Counted from the stretch's first letter, positions 19,834 through 28,321 are shown. The stretch: 64,000 nucleotides of DNA from Glycomyces xiaoerkulensis (GCF_002798405.1 NZ_PGGV01000004.1:124001-188000); one strand, 5' to 3'. Made by a program: numbers and translations. Notes: a model not told the origin generated them from the letters alone.

Positions 19834-20504
19834 ACCGCAATCATCGCCGGTCCGCGCCGGCGCGTAGCGGCGCGCCGACGCGCTATCACCCACTCCGCCA
19901 CGACGATGTTGATGAGCCACCCGGCGTCCATCTGCACGAGGCGCCAGAAGACGTCGGGCTCGCCGAACATCAGCAGGAACGGGACCGAGGTGAGCACCTG
20001 GGTGCCCGCGCCCATGGCCAGAGCGTAGGCGCGGAGCATCCACGCCCCGTGGGCAACGGTGTCGCGGCGGGCGATCGCGGCGATCCCCAGCGCGATGAAG
20101 GCGAGCATCGATCCGCCGACGATATAGCGCGAGACGGCGAGTGCGCCGCCGTCGACGGCGGGCACCTCGTAGAAAGCGGTCATCCACAACCCGGTCGCGG
20201 CGACGATGATCCCGGTCGGGACGAGCAGATACCGGCCTGCGAACCGGTGCCACGCCGTGCGTCGCGAGCGCAGCCGGGGCAGGAACTGGAACGCGCCGAC
20301 GATCGAGTAGACGAGCGCTCCGACGATGTGCAGGACGACCGGCAGCGGCGCCCGCAGGAATCGGGCGTTGGCGGCCGTCTCCGCGGCTCCGGTGGCGATC
20401 TCGCCGATGCGCACTGCTCCGGCGAGCACGGGAACCAGGGCGAGCGCGATGAGTCCGGCCGCTATCGGCCACTGGCGTCCAGAGGAATTCCGAGGGTTGT
20501 CCAT
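19830..20504 (-). CDS. DUF2306-type membrane protein
   Basis: 224 residues, about six to seven membrane helices: an N-terminal anchor, then FLRAPLPVVLHIVGALVYSI, RFAGRYLLVPTGIIVAATGL, and a further set ending at INIVVAEWVIARRR. Histidines near HIVG, WHRFAGR and AHGAWMLRA recall haem or quinone contacts in related DUF2306 proteins. It starts the operon with the two-component system and the CrtA-like gene, so it may be the sensed system or an input to the kinase. No strong ribosome site is seen before ATG 20504. Confidence 0.75.
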   Translation of the reverse strand: MDNPRNSSGRQWPIAAGLIALALVPVLAGAVRIGEIATGAAETAANARFLRAPLPVVLHIVGALVYSIVGAFQFLPRLRSRRTAWHRFAGRYLLVPTGIIVAATGLWMTAFYEVPAVDGGALAVSRYIVGGSMLAFIALGIAAIARRDTVAHGAWMLRAYALAMGAGTQVLTSVPFLLMFGEPDVFWRLVQMDAGWLINIVVAEWVIARRRAATRRRGPAMIAV

Positions 20505-20671
20505 GCAGGCATCGTGCTCGTCGCGCCTGCTGGGGCGCTTCGGCCATGTGGCCTAACCTCGGTGGCGGGGACTGCGAGGTCCCGGCCGTCCTCGGACCGG
20601 GAAATTGGCTTTCGCGCCGGATGCGGAGCTGAGATGGTCGCGCCAAAGTCCTCCGACCGAATGGAACCCTC

Positions 20672-21049
20672 ATGGACACCCGATCGACGGCGATGACGCT
20701 CTGGCGGCCCTGCGGACCGGCCGAGCTCGACCTGGTCCGCCGGTCGAACTGGACCGCCTGGCCGCCCCGCCTCCCCGAGCAGCCGATCTTCTACCCGGTG
20801 CTGAACGAGGAGTACGCGACCAAGATCGCCCGCGACTGGAACGCGCCCCGTTCCGGCACCGGATACGTCACCCGGTTCCGACTGGAGCGGCCCTTCGCCG
20901 ACCGCTATGCCGTCCACCGGGTCGGCGGCGGCACCATCCTCGAACTGTGGGTCCCGGCCGAGGAGCTCGACGAGTTCAACGGCCACATCGTCGGCCCTAT
21001 CGAGGTCACCGCCGAGTACCGCGCCGAGTCCTCGGCGGCGACGCGCTGA
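20672..21049 (+). CDS. Conserved small protein, often labelled 'ADP-ribosylation/crystallin J1'
   Basis: 125 residues, soluble. The sequence WPPRLPEQPIFYPVLNEEYA followed by ARDWN, YVTRF and LWVPAEELDEFNGHIVGPIEV matches a widespread small family seen in actinobacteria and proteobacteria. The database label crystallin J1 is historical, and no catalytic residues of ADP-ribosylhydrolases are visible, so I treat it as function unknown. Start ATG 20672; ATG 20693 also fits. It is a single gene between divergent neighbours. Confidence 0.75.
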   Translation: MDTRSTAMTLWRPCGPAELDLVRRSNWTAWPPRLPEQPIFYPVLNEEYATKIARDWNAPRSGTGYVTRFRLERPFADRYAVHRVGGGTILELWVPAEELDEFNGHIVGPIEVTAEYRAESSAATR

Positions 21050-21056
21050 CGGCGGG

Positions 21057-21512
21057 TCAGCCCGGCGGCGTGCGTGCGAGCCGCCGGGCGCGGAGCGCGG
21101 TGAACATCGGTTTCCGGGACGGCGATTCGGCCAGGCCGTTGTGGAGGACCGCGGTGATCGCGACTGACGCAGCGTCGTCGTCGGCCGCGGCGACCCCGGC
21201 GGTGACCAGGTCCAGGAGCTCATCGGCCGCCGCCGCCACGAGTTCGGGATCGGCCCGCTTGGCGGCGCGGGAGAATCCGAACGCGAGGTCTTTGTCCCGG
21301 GTGACGTTGCGGGCCGCGCAGGTGTGCAGCCGTCTCCGGAACCCGGTGTTCTCGATCCAGGAGTCGACCAGATGCACGAGCGTCCCGGTCGGCTCGTCCC
21401 ACAGCAGTTCACTCTCGAGCAGGGCCGACAGCGCGGGTAGCCGCCGCGCTTGAGGGTGCTGGGATTCAAGGACGGCCGTGGCGTCGTTCTCGGAGAGATA
21501 GCGGTAGGTCAT
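21057..21512 (-). CDS. Hypothetical protein
   Basis: 151 residues, mostly helical, with no signal or membrane segment. It contains ESELLWDEPTGTLVHLVDSWIENTGFRRRLHTCAARNVTRDKD and a C-terminal region rich in Ala and Asp. I do not recognise a family. It converges on the gene ending at 21049, 7 bases away. ATG at 21512 is assumed; a TTG two codons earlier is possible. Confidence 0.55.
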   Translation of the reverse strand: MTYRYLSENDATAVLESQHPQARRLPALSALLESELLWDEPTGTLVHLVDSWIENTGFRRRLHTCAARNVTRDKDLAFGFSRAAKRADPELVAAAADELLDLVTAGVAAADDDAASVAITAVLHNGLAESPSRKPMFTALRARRLARTPPG

Positions 21513-21587
21513 GCTCAACGGTAACCGGCCGGGGCGGCGCTGTTACGGCGCCCGGAGCCGGAATACCGCCTCGAACCGCGGGAGGCG

Positions 21588-22157
21588 GTGGATCTCAGCC
21601 TCGCCGCGGCCGTAGGTTCCGGACTCATGTACGAAGTTCGGGGCGGAGGCGGCCCACCGGTGAACTATCCCGAGGTCGGGCGCAGCGCCTCCGGGACGCT
21701 GCCGAGCGGCTACCGCCACCTCCGCGAGTCCGCCGTGATCACCTCCCCGCTCGCCGAAGCGGCCGATTTCCTCCTGGGCTGGCATCTGCACCGGGCGATG
21801 GGCCTCAAGCCTCGGGCGGACGCCGCGCGGGCGGAGCCGGGGGCGGCGGTGACGCTGCACTTCGCCGGGCTCGCCGCTCCCTGCCGCGTCGTGTGGGCGG
21901 TACGGAACCCGCAGCGGGCTGGGTTCGCCTACGGCTCGACCGACGGGCACCCCGAATGCGGCGAGGCCTGCTTCATGCTCGAGCGGATCGACGACCGGCG
22001 CACTCGGTTCTCCGTCACCTCCTTCAGCAGGCCGGGCCGGTGGTACACGCGCCTCGGCGCTCCAGTGGCCCGAGTTCTCCAGGCCAGGGCCACCAGGCAT
22101 TTCGTGGACCGGATGGCGTTGCGGTTTCAGGTTGGAACGGACGCGGCGGCCTCCTAA
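21588..22157 (+). CDS. DUF1990 family protein
   Basis: 189 residues. VNYPEVGRSASGTLPSGYRHLRE near residue 25 and CRVVWAVRNPQRAGFAYGSTDGHPECGEACFMLERI, with SFSRPGRWYTRLGAPVARVLQ following, are characteristic of DUF1990 (YbjQ/SRPBCC-like lipid-binding fold). Function is unknown. GTG 21588 follows GGGAGG closely; ATG 21627 is an alternative start. It overlaps by 4 bases the end of the convergent DinB-like gene. Confidence 0.8.
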   Translation: MDLSLAAAVGSGLMYEVRGGGGPPVNYPEVGRSASGTLPSGYRHLRESAVITSPLAEAADFLLGWHLHRAMGLKPRADAARAEPGAAVTLHFAGLAAPCRVVWAVRNPQRAGFAYGSTDGHPECGEACFMLERIDDRRTRFSVTSFSRPGRWYTRLGAPVARVLQARATRHFVDRMALRFQVGTDAAAS

Positions 22158-22636
22158 GTGGTCGAGAGGAGCGCGAGTAGCTGGTCGGTGTGGCCGGGGA
22201 TCTCGGATTCGGCCATACCGGTGATCAGGTCGCGCAGCCGGACGGGCTGGTCCAGCATGACCGCCCCTCCCGATAGCAGCCGGGCCGGAACCGTGGTGTC
22301 GAGCTCGGACTCGCTCAGGGCGGGCCCACCGAGTGCGCAGAGGGCTTCGCCTTGGACGGCGACGCGCTCGCGGAGCGCGGCGGAGGAGCCGGTGAGCTCG
22401 ATCAGGCGGTCGATGGTCCAGGTGTCGCCGGCGATGCGGTTGTCGTAGGTGGCGTTCGCCCCCGCGGCGATCGCCGAGGCCGTCGTGACGGTGGTGGCGG
22501 TGACGAGGGAGACGTGGGCCAGGATCTGGTCGGCGTTCCACTCGCCGGGTGGTGCGGTGCCGCCGCCGGCTTCTTCGACGGTGGCGGCGGCGTCCAGCAG
22601 GGCGCGGTAGGCGTCCTGGAGCCGGGTGGTGTCCAT
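22154..22636 (-). CDS. DinB-like / maleylpyruvate isomerase-type protein
   Basis: 160 residues, four-helix-bundle pattern. The N-terminal helices include RALLDAAATVEEAGGG and PPGEWNADQILAHVSLV, the position of the first metal-binding His in DinB/YfiT proteins (AHVSL). Later conserved metal His residues are not obvious except GHTDQLL at the end. It lies 12 bases after the ArsR-SRPBCC gene and is set by AAAGGACC, so the two form an operon. Such proteins act as thiol-dependent transferases or isomerases; the substrate is unknown. Confidence 0.68.
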   Translation of the reverse strand: MDTTRLQDAYRALLDAAATVEEAGGGTAPPGEWNADQILAHVSLVTATTVTTASAIAAGANATYDNRIAGDTWTIDRLIELTGSSAALRERVAVQGEALCALGGPALSESELDTTVPARLLSGGAVMLDQPVRLRDLITGMAESEIPGHTDQLLALLSTT

Positions 22637-22648
22637 TGCGGTCCTTTC

Positions 22649-23446
22649 TCAGGCGTTGTGTTCGGGCACGTCCCACGGAGCCTGGGGAAGTGCCTTGCCG
22701 GTCTCCAAAAGCGATTTGAGGTTCGCCAGCACTGCCGGCCACCCCTTCGAGATCCCGCCCAGCATCTCGGCGTTGGGCAGGCGATCGTGGGTCACCGTCA
22801 GGCGCACTATGTCCTCGTGCGGCTCGACCAGGAAGGTCACCCTCGACGGCTCCCGATCGGAGTCGGGGCTGTCTTCGAAGGTGATGACCAGCTTGGTCGG
22901 GGGCTCGGCTTCGAGGACCCGGCCGGTAACGTCGACCTTGCCCGAGCCGTCGACGCGGCGGTGCTCCCAGGTCGAGCCGGGCTGCCAGTCGGAGACGTTG
23001 GCGTGCCCCCAGTACTGGGCGGTCAGGTCGGCGTCGGTGAGCGCCTTCCAGACCTGGTCGGGGTCGGCGTGGATGTAGGTGACGTAGACGTAGTCCGGTA
23101 TGGATTCGGTGGTCATGGCGTGCTCCTCTGCTCGGTGCTTGATGACGCTGATGGTTCGCAGTCTCGGTGCGTCGAACTCCGAGATCCAGCGCTGGTCGAT
23201 CTGGTGGATCGGGGTCGGGTCGAGGTAATGGAGCCGTTCGCGGCCTCGCCGCACGACGTTGACCAGACCGGCCCGTACCAGCAGGTCGAGGTGCTGCGTG
23301 GCCGACTGCCGGGCCATGTCGAGCTGCTCGCACAGCTCGCGCAGCGTCTGACCGTTCCGCTCCCGCAGGCGGTCGAGGAGCAGCCGCCTGGTGGGGTCGG
23401 CCAGCGCCTTGAAGACCGCGTTCGTCGGATCGGGTTCGGATCTCAC
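22649..23446 (-). CDS. ArsR-type repressor fused to an AHSA1/SRPBCC domain
   Basis: 265 residues. Residues 1-105 are a winged helix-turn-helix of the ArsR family (VFKALADPTRRLLLDRLRE, LCEQLDMARQSATQHLDLLV). Residues 111-260 are an AHSA1-like lipid-binding SRPBCC domain (DYVYVTYIHADPDQVWKALT, YWGHANVSDWQPGSTWEHRR, GWPAVLANLKSLLETG). In-frame ATG 23116 has a strong AGAGGAG site ahead of it, so the SRPBCC half may also be made alone. A palindrome directly upstream suggests autoregulation. The fusion type is known in actinobacteria. The DinB-like gene is downstream in the operon. Confidence 0.88.
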   Translation of the reverse strand: MRSEPDPTNAVFKALADPTRRLLLDRLRERNGQTLRELCEQLDMARQSATQHLDLLVRAGLVNVVRRGRERLHYLDPTPIHQIDQRWISEFDAPRLRTISVIKHRAEEHAMTTESIPDYVYVTYIHADPDQVWKALTDADLTAQYWGHANVSDWQPGSTWEHRRVDGSGKVDVTGRVLEAEPPTKLVITFEDSPDSDREPSRVTFLVEPHEDIVRLTVTHDRLPNAEMLGGISKGWPAVLANLKSLLETGKALPQAPWDVPEHNA

Positions 23447-23452
23447 CCCGAC

Positions 23453-23473
23453 ATTATGCAGGTAATTGCCTGC
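23453..23473 (-). promoter_or_regulatory. Promoter and probable ArsR-type operator
   Basis: GCAGGTAATTGCCTGC (23458-23473) is an inverted repeat broken at one pair. On the minus strand it is followed at once by CATAAT, a likely -10 box, and the GTG of the ArsR fusion is only about 8 bases beyond, so the message may be nearly leaderless. Confidence 0.55.
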
Positions 23474-23568
23474 CTTTTCAAGCGGTCTGCGGGAACGGAT
23501 GGTTTTCGCAGGTCAGGCGGGGGACTGCCGCGCACGGGGTGGACGCGGCGGCGTGCGCAGCGGCGCCG

Positions 23569-24648
23569 CTATCGCGGCAGGAGCGGCCGCACCGAGCCGC
23601 GGACCACCAGGTGGGTGCCGAGGACGGTGTGCGGTGGCGGGCCGCCCTGCTTCGCGTGCTCCACCGCGAGCCGCACCGCGGTGCGTCCGAGCTCCTCGTG
23701 CGGCTGGTAGACGGTGGTCAGGTCGATGTCCATCGCCGGCGGCAGGTCGTCGAAGCCCACCATCGACACGTCCTCGGGGATGCGCAGCCCGTGCTCGAGC
23801 AGTGCCCGCCGGGCTCCGGCGGCGATCTGGTCGTTGCAGGCGAACAGGGCGGTGAAGTTCCGCTCCTCCGAGGCCAGCCGCTCCTTCATCATCCGGTAGC
23901 CCTCGTACCGCTCGAAGGTGCCCTCGACCTCCAGGTCCGGGTCGTGGGGCACGCCGTGCGCGGCCAGGGCGTCGCGGTAGCCCGCGATGCGGGCCTCGGC
24001 GGTGGTGTAGCCGGGGCGGTTGCCGAGGAAGAGGATCCGCTTGTGGCCGGCCGAGAGCAGGTGGCTGGTGGCCGCGAACGCGCCGCCGGTGTAGTCGCAC
24101 TCCACCACCACCGCGGGCGCGTCGGGGCCCAACGGCGGCCGACCGCACAGCACCAGTCGCGAACCGATGCCCGCCAGCGCGTGCGCGTACTTGCTCATCC
24201 TGGCGCGGTAGGCCTCGTCGGGAGCGACGTTGCCGACCAGGATCACCGCTTCGGGGTGCTGCTCGCGCATGAACTTCACCATGTCGAGTTCGCGTTCGGC
24301 GTCGCCGCCGGTGGTGCCGATCTGGCACAGCCAGCCGGCCTCGGCGGCCTGCGTCTGGACGCCCTGGGCCACGTGCGCGTAGTGCGGTGAGATCACCGAG
24401 TTGACGATGATGGCGATGCTCTTGCGGGGGGTGCCGGCGAGGGCCCGGGCGTGGACGTTGGCGACGTAGTCGAGCTCCTTCACCGCCTGCATGACGCGGG
24501 AGCGGGTGTTCGGTGAGGCCGGATACGTGCCGGTCAGGATCCGGGAGACGGTGGCAACGGACACGCCCGCCCGTTCGGCCACCTCGCGGATGGTGGATTG
24601 ACGCGCTCCGTCCCCGGACTTGTTCGCCTTCCGCGCCAACCTATCCAC
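23569..24648 (-). CDS. LacI family transcriptional regulator
   Basis: 359 residues. LacI helix-turn-helix and hinge: STIREVAERAGVSVATVSRIL and SRVMQAVKELDYVANVHARAL. The periplasmic-binding-like sensor domain follows from about residue 78 (SIAIIVNSVISPHYAHVAQG), with FACNDQIAAGARRALLEHG and VSMVGFDDLPPAMDIDLTTV at the end, as in sugar-responsive repressors. It lies downstream of the orphan sugar-binding lipoprotein gene, separated by a very strong terminator. LacI-type sites occur at its own promoter, the binding-protein promoter and the PL26 promoter, so it is the best candidate for control of the pectin region. GTG 24648 is the likely start. Confidence 0.9.
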   Translation of the reverse strand: MDRLARKANKSGDGARQSTIREVAERAGVSVATVSRILTGTYPASPNTRSRVMQAVKELDYVANVHARALAGTPRKSIAIIVNSVISPHYAHVAQGVQTQAAEAGWLCQIGTTGGDAERELDMVKFMREQHPEAVILVGNVAPDEAYRARMSKYAHALAGIGSRLVLCGRPPLGPDAPAVVVECDYTGGAFAATSHLLSAGHKRILFLGNRPGYTTAEARIAGYRDALAAHGVPHDPDLEVEGTFERYEGYRMMKERLASEERNFTALFACNDQIAAGARRALLEHGLRIPEDVSMVGFDDLPPAMDIDLTTVYQPHEELGRTAVRLAVEHAKQGGPPPHTVLGTHLVVRGSVRPLLPR

Positions 24649-24653
24649 CCAAT

Positions 24654-24677
24654 GTAAAACTGCCTAATAACGTTTAC
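24654..24677 (-). promoter_or_regulatory. Possible autoregulatory operator of the LacI regulator
   Basis: GTAAAAC and CGTTTAC form an imperfect inverted repeat just upstream of the LacI start. The inner TAACGTTTAC resembles the ACGTTT core of the site at 30942. Confidence 0.35.
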
Positions 24678-24770
24678 GGAAATCATGATTCCCGGTCGCC
24701 GCGGGCGTGTCAAGTCAGGGGCGGCGGGTGCGACGGCCGTTGCGGCGCCCGCCCTCGGTGGTCGGCCTTC

Positions 24771-24825
24771 GGCGCCTGCTTCCGCTGCCGGGCCGGAGTC
24801 CGGCCCGGCAGCGGAAGCAGGCGCC
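24771..24825 (-). terminator. Very long perfect hairpin terminator after the binding-protein gene
   Basis: Two perfectly complementary 26-base arms (24771-24796 and 24800-24825) around a 3-base loop, 18 bases after the stop of the solute-binding protein gene. It insulates that gene from the LacI gene. Confidence 0.85.
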
Positions 24826-24842
24826 GGCACGGGGACTTCGCG

Positions 24843-26135
24843 CTACTGCTCGGCGCTGAACAGCGTTTCGGCCTCGCCGAAGTACAGCTCAGCGGCCTCG
24901 GCCGGGGTGTACTCCTCGAACCGGACCTGCTCGAAGTACTGGGCGAATTTGGCTTCGACGGCGCCCGCGGCGGCCGGTGGGGGCGGCGGGGCGTCGATCA
25001 TGTGCTCGGAGACGCTGTCCTCGTAGTCGAGGATCTGCTGGGAGTGCTCGTCGACCTCGATGTTCTCCAGTCCCGCGTTGGTGGCCGGGATGCCGCGGTT
25101 GGTGCCGAGGATCGCGATGGCCTCCGGATCATTGAGCAGGAAGTCGATCAGCTTGCCGGCTTCCTCCGGGTGCTCCGAGTTGGCCGCGATGACGAACTGC
25201 ATCGACGGTTTGAAGTAGATGCCGAGGTTGTCCGGGTCGACCGTGGGCGGGGCCGCGAGCGCCAGTTCGCCGCCGATCTCGGACACCGTCGGCGCCAGGC
25301 CGGTGAGTATGTTGTCCCAGCGGATCATCGAGGCGACCGCGCCTTCGGTCATCCCGTCGTCCCACTCGGCCGAGGTGCTCGGCGGGGGCAGCGCTCCGGA
25401 CTCCAGGAGCGGCACGGTCATGTTCCACCACTCCACGAGCTGCTCCTGGGTGAAGCCGAGCCCGGAACCGTCCTCGGCGTAGAAGCGGCTGCCCTGCTGG
25501 AGCAGCCACATCTCCAGGAAGATGTAGGAGAGGGTCCAGTCTTCTCCGCCCCACGTGCCCTCTCCGAGGGCGTCGGTCAGGTTCGTGATGATCCGCCCGT
25601 AGTCGTCCCAGGAGTAACCCGGCTCGGGCACCCGGACGTCGTGTTCGGCGAACAGGTCGGCACGGTAGACCAGGCCGTTGGTGTTGGCCCCGACGGGCAC
25701 GGCGAGCAGTTCACCGTCGACTTTGCCGGTCTCCAGCAGGCTCCCGCGGAAGTCGGAGGTGTCCACCAGGCCGTCGAGGGGAGTGAGCATTCCGCTGCCG
25801 CCGAACTGCCGCAGCCGCGGGTAGTCCATCTGGAAGACGTCGGGCAGGTCCTGGGAGGCGCTGCGGGTCGTCAGCCCCTCCCAGTAGGGCGGATAGTCGG
25901 CGAAGTTGGGCTGGACGGTGATGCCCTCGTTCTTCTGCTCGAACAGGTCGATCGCCTGCTGCGTGATATCGGCGCGGTTCTCGTCGCCCCACCACTCGAA
26001 ACCGATCTCGACCGGGTCGTCGGCGGTGCCGGAGGGGCCGTCGTCGCCGCAGGCGGAGGAGGCACCCAGTGCGGCGGCCGCCGAGGCGCCGGTGAGCACC
26101 GTACGCCGCCTGGCGCGGGCTTGGTTGCGGATCAT
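24843..26135 (-). CDS. Extracellular sugar-binding lipoprotein of an ABC importer (orphan)
   Basis: 430 residues, family 1 solute-binding protein. The leader contains twin arginines (RARRRTVLTGASA) and a lipobox SSAC, so it is exported, perhaps by Tat, and lipid-anchored. The mature part has EIGFEWWGDENRADITQQAI, DLPDVFQMDYPRLRQFGGSG, and a C-terminal SEHPEEAGKLIDFLLNDPEA, NRGIPATN, all typical of oligosaccharide-binding proteins. No permease or ATPase gene is adjacent. Position beside rhamnogalacturonan lyases suggests pectic oligosaccharides. GGAGAAG precedes the ATG. A LacI-type site lies about 215 bases upstream. Confidence 0.92.
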   Translation of the reverse strand: MIRNQARARRRTVLTGASAAAALGASSACGDDGPSGTADDPVEIGFEWWGDENRADITQQAIDLFEQKNEGITVQPNFADYPPYWEGLTTRSASQDLPDVFQMDYPRLRQFGGSGMLTPLDGLVDTSDFRGSLLETGKVDGELLAVPVGANTNGLVYRADLFAEHDVRVPEPGYSWDDYGRIITNLTDALGEGTWGGEDWTLSYIFLEMWLLQQGSRFYAEDGSGLGFTQEQLVEWWNMTVPLLESGALPPPSTSAEWDDGMTEGAVASMIRWDNILTGLAPTVSEIGGELALAAPPTVDPDNLGIYFKPSMQFVIAANSEHPEEAGKLIDFLLNDPEAIAILGTNRGIPATNAGLENIEVDEHSQQILDYEDSVSEHMIDAPPPPPAAAGAVEAKFAQYFEQVRFEEYTPAEAAELYFGEAETLFSAEQ

Positions 26136-26483
26136 CGTCGATCTTCTCCTTTTTCGTGAGGGGTCCCGCTCGCGCGGGCTTTCAAGGTCTCGACAGGCCC
26201 GGTCGGGGGCGGCGATTCCGTCGGTCGAGCGGTGTCGTGCTGCGGGGTTCGCGGCACCGCCTCTTGCGCGACCACCTTGAACCGCGTCCCGGTGGCCCGA
26301 ACGCCGGCACCGCCTTCGCGGAGCTCATGCGGTCGCCTGCATTTGGGTACTTAAATCGTTTTAACAATCGATTTCGACACGATAGAACGCGCTTTCCAGC
26401 AGTGTCAAGACCCGCCCCCGCACCTTTTCGGCGGCTGGGCTTCGATTCACCTGTGCCCCTTCACCTGCCGGGCGCGAACGCGG
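26136..26483 (-). promoter_or_regulatory. Promoter region of the binding protein with a LacI-type operator
   Basis: A 348-base gap between two minus-strand genes. TTAAATCGTTTTAA at 26351-26364 is palindromic except for one pair. Read on the minus strand it begins GTTAAAACG, the same nine bases found in the site at 30942. Nothing else is recognised apart from the GGAGAAG site of the downstream gene. Confidence 0.5.
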
Positions 26484-28175
26484 TCACTCGCGTCCTACGA
26501 ACACCCGGGCCCGGTACAGGTGCCGTCCCGGCGCGAGCACGCCCTCGAGAACCGGAAGCACCGTGGCCGGCCAGTAGACGTGCGTGCCGGGCATCGGCGT
26601 GACGACCGCGGCGTCGCGGTTCCCTCCGGTGTCGACGATCTCGCTGCGCATCCCCTGGGAGGTCACCGCGGCCCGGCCCTCGGCGACGTCGTCGACGTGT
26701 CCGACGCCGGGGACGCACCAGCCGCCTTCGCCGCTGTACAGGGCGCGCTCGGTGTCGATCACATGGACTCGGGCGTGCCAGCCGTCGACCGCCGCCTCCA
26801 CCGAGGTGGTGACGGTGACGTCCTCCCACGGCCGCCAGGTGACGGTGAGGACGCCGTCCTCGTCGATGTTCCCCTCCTCGGAGTCCTCCCGGCCGCGCCA
26901 ATGACGTCCGTCCTCTGAGAACACCAGCGCCCCGTCGGGCGCGGCCGATTCCAGACCGGGCCCCGCCATCGCACGCGAGAAGCCGGCGAGCGTCGAGTAG
27001 GCGAACTTCCCGTAGGTGTCCTGGCCGCCGCGCATCTTCGGTCGCCAGGCCTGCCCGTTGAGCCGGGTCACGTTGCCGCCGCGGTCCCGGACGTGGACCG
27101 CGCGCGCGGCCCGGTGCGGCTCGACCCCCGGCCCCGGCACCGCGGGTTCGGCCGTCCAGAACGCGTGATCGGCTCCGGCCGGCAGCCCCACGAAGACCTT
27201 CGAGGCCCACCAGGGCGATCCGGCGGTCAGGTACTGCTCGACCAGCGCGTCGTTCGGGTAGCGGTAACCGATGGTCAGGCGCCCTTCGGGGTCGAGTATC
27301 GGCTGGTCCCACCACCAAGCCAGGTGCCGGCGAGCGAACCCGGCGGCCTCGGACCAGGGGACGGCTTCGACGTCGGCCGCGGCCAGTGCGCCCCACAGTG
27401 AACCCTGCGCGAAGCGGTAGCCGAGGCTGCGACCGTAGGGGACGGCGGCGCCGTCGGCGGCGAACCAGGATCGGAACCGGCGGGCGAATTCGGCGGCGGG
27501 TTCGACGAAGCGGCCGTCGCCGCTCAGGCGGTAGTGGAGCAGCGCGTACGTGTGGAACGCGAACGGGTTGTAGTAGTCGACGCGGCCTCCGGGGCCGTCT
27601 TCGAACGCGCCCTCGCCGAGGACGAACGCGCCGATGCGCCGGAGGTGCGCGTCCGCGACCGCCGGATCGTGTTCGACGCCGACGCGTTCGAGGCCGTGCC
27701 CGGCGAACACCGGGAAGTAGTGCCAGTTCGAGTCGACCACGCCGGTGGCGTAGGCCGAACCGAGCCAGGCGGCGATCCTGTCCTTGGCCTTCGGAGGCAG
27801 GGGGTCCCAGAGGCGGTCGGGCACGAGCGCCAGGGCCCAGCCGACGGCGGCCGCTTCGACGCAGCGCTGATTCGCGTCGTGCAGGTCGCCGACGTACCAG
27901 GCGTCCTCCGGGTCGAGCGCCCGGGCGATGGTCTCGGCCAGGACGGCCCAGAGTTCGCCGGGCACCCGGTCCCCGGCGGGCGCCAGGCCCCACAGTGGGC
28001 GTGTGAGGAGTTCGAACCAGTTCTCGGTGTGCGAGTGGTTCGACATGGTCACCGGCATCGAGCCGGGGCCCTTGGCGGCCAGGTCGACCGCTGGTTTTCC
28101 GATCTCCACGGCGGCGGCGGCCCATCCGTCGTGAGTCTGATCGAGTGGTCCGAAGCAGTGCCGGGGAGAAGTCAC
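26484..28175 (-). CDS. DUF2264 family protein (pectin-associated, enzyme-like)
   Basis: About 563 residues, no signal peptide. ENWFELLTRPLWGLAP, DANQRCVEAAAVGWALAL, DSNWHYFPVFAGHGLERVGV and RVDYYNPFAFHTYALLHYR mark the alpha/alpha-barrel N-terminal half of DUF2264. The C-terminal half is beta-rich (HWRGREDSEEGNIDEDGVLT, SGEGGWCVPGVGH). DUF2264 proteins usually sit in rhamnogalacturonan utilisation loci and are suspected glycoside hydrolases acting on intracellular fragments, but I know of no settled reaction. The start is uncertain: GTG 28175, or ATG 28223, which lies against the upstream terminator hairpin. Confidence 0.78.
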   Translation of the reverse strand: MTSPRHCFGPLDQTHDGWAAAAVEIGKPAVDLAAKGPGSMPVTMSNHSHTENWFELLTRPLWGLAPAGDRVPGELWAVLAETIARALDPEDAWYVGDLHDANQRCVEAAAVGWALALVPDRLWDPLPPKAKDRIAAWLGSAYATGVVDSNWHYFPVFAGHGLERVGVEHDPAVADAHLRRIGAFVLGEGAFEDGPGGRVDYYNPFAFHTYALLHYRLSGDGRFVEPAAEFARRFRSWFAADGAAVPYGRSLGYRFAQGSLWGALAAADVEAVPWSEAAGFARRHLAWWWDQPILDPEGRLTIGYRYPNDALVEQYLTAGSPWWASKVFVGLPAGADHAFWTAEPAVPGPGVEPHRAARAVHVRDRGGNVTRLNGQAWRPKMRGGQDTYGKFAYSTLAGFSRAMAGPGLESAAPDGALVFSEDGRHWRGREDSEEGNIDEDGVLTVTWRPWEDVTVTTSVEAAVDGWHARVHVIDTERALYSGEGGWCVPGVGHVDDVAEGRAAVTSQGMRSEIVDTGGNRDAAVVTPMPGTHVYWPATVLPVLEGVLAPGRHLYRARVFVGRE

Positions 28176-28225
28176 GCTGCGAAACGCTACCAATGCGGCC
28201 CCGGCATGGCAATCCCTTGCCAAGC

Positions 28226-28266
28226 GGGGTTCCGCCCGTCAGAGCCCCTGGGACGGGCGGAACCCC
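28226..28266 (-). terminator. Hairpin terminator of the PL11 lyase gene
   Basis: A perfect 15-bp stem (28226-28240 with 28252-28266) and an 11-base loop, 56 bases after the lyase stop. Confidence 0.75.
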
Positions 28267-28321
28267 TGTTCGAGTGCCGGCGCTCATCGCGTCGGCATCG
28301 GGTCGCGCCGGCTTCCGCCGG

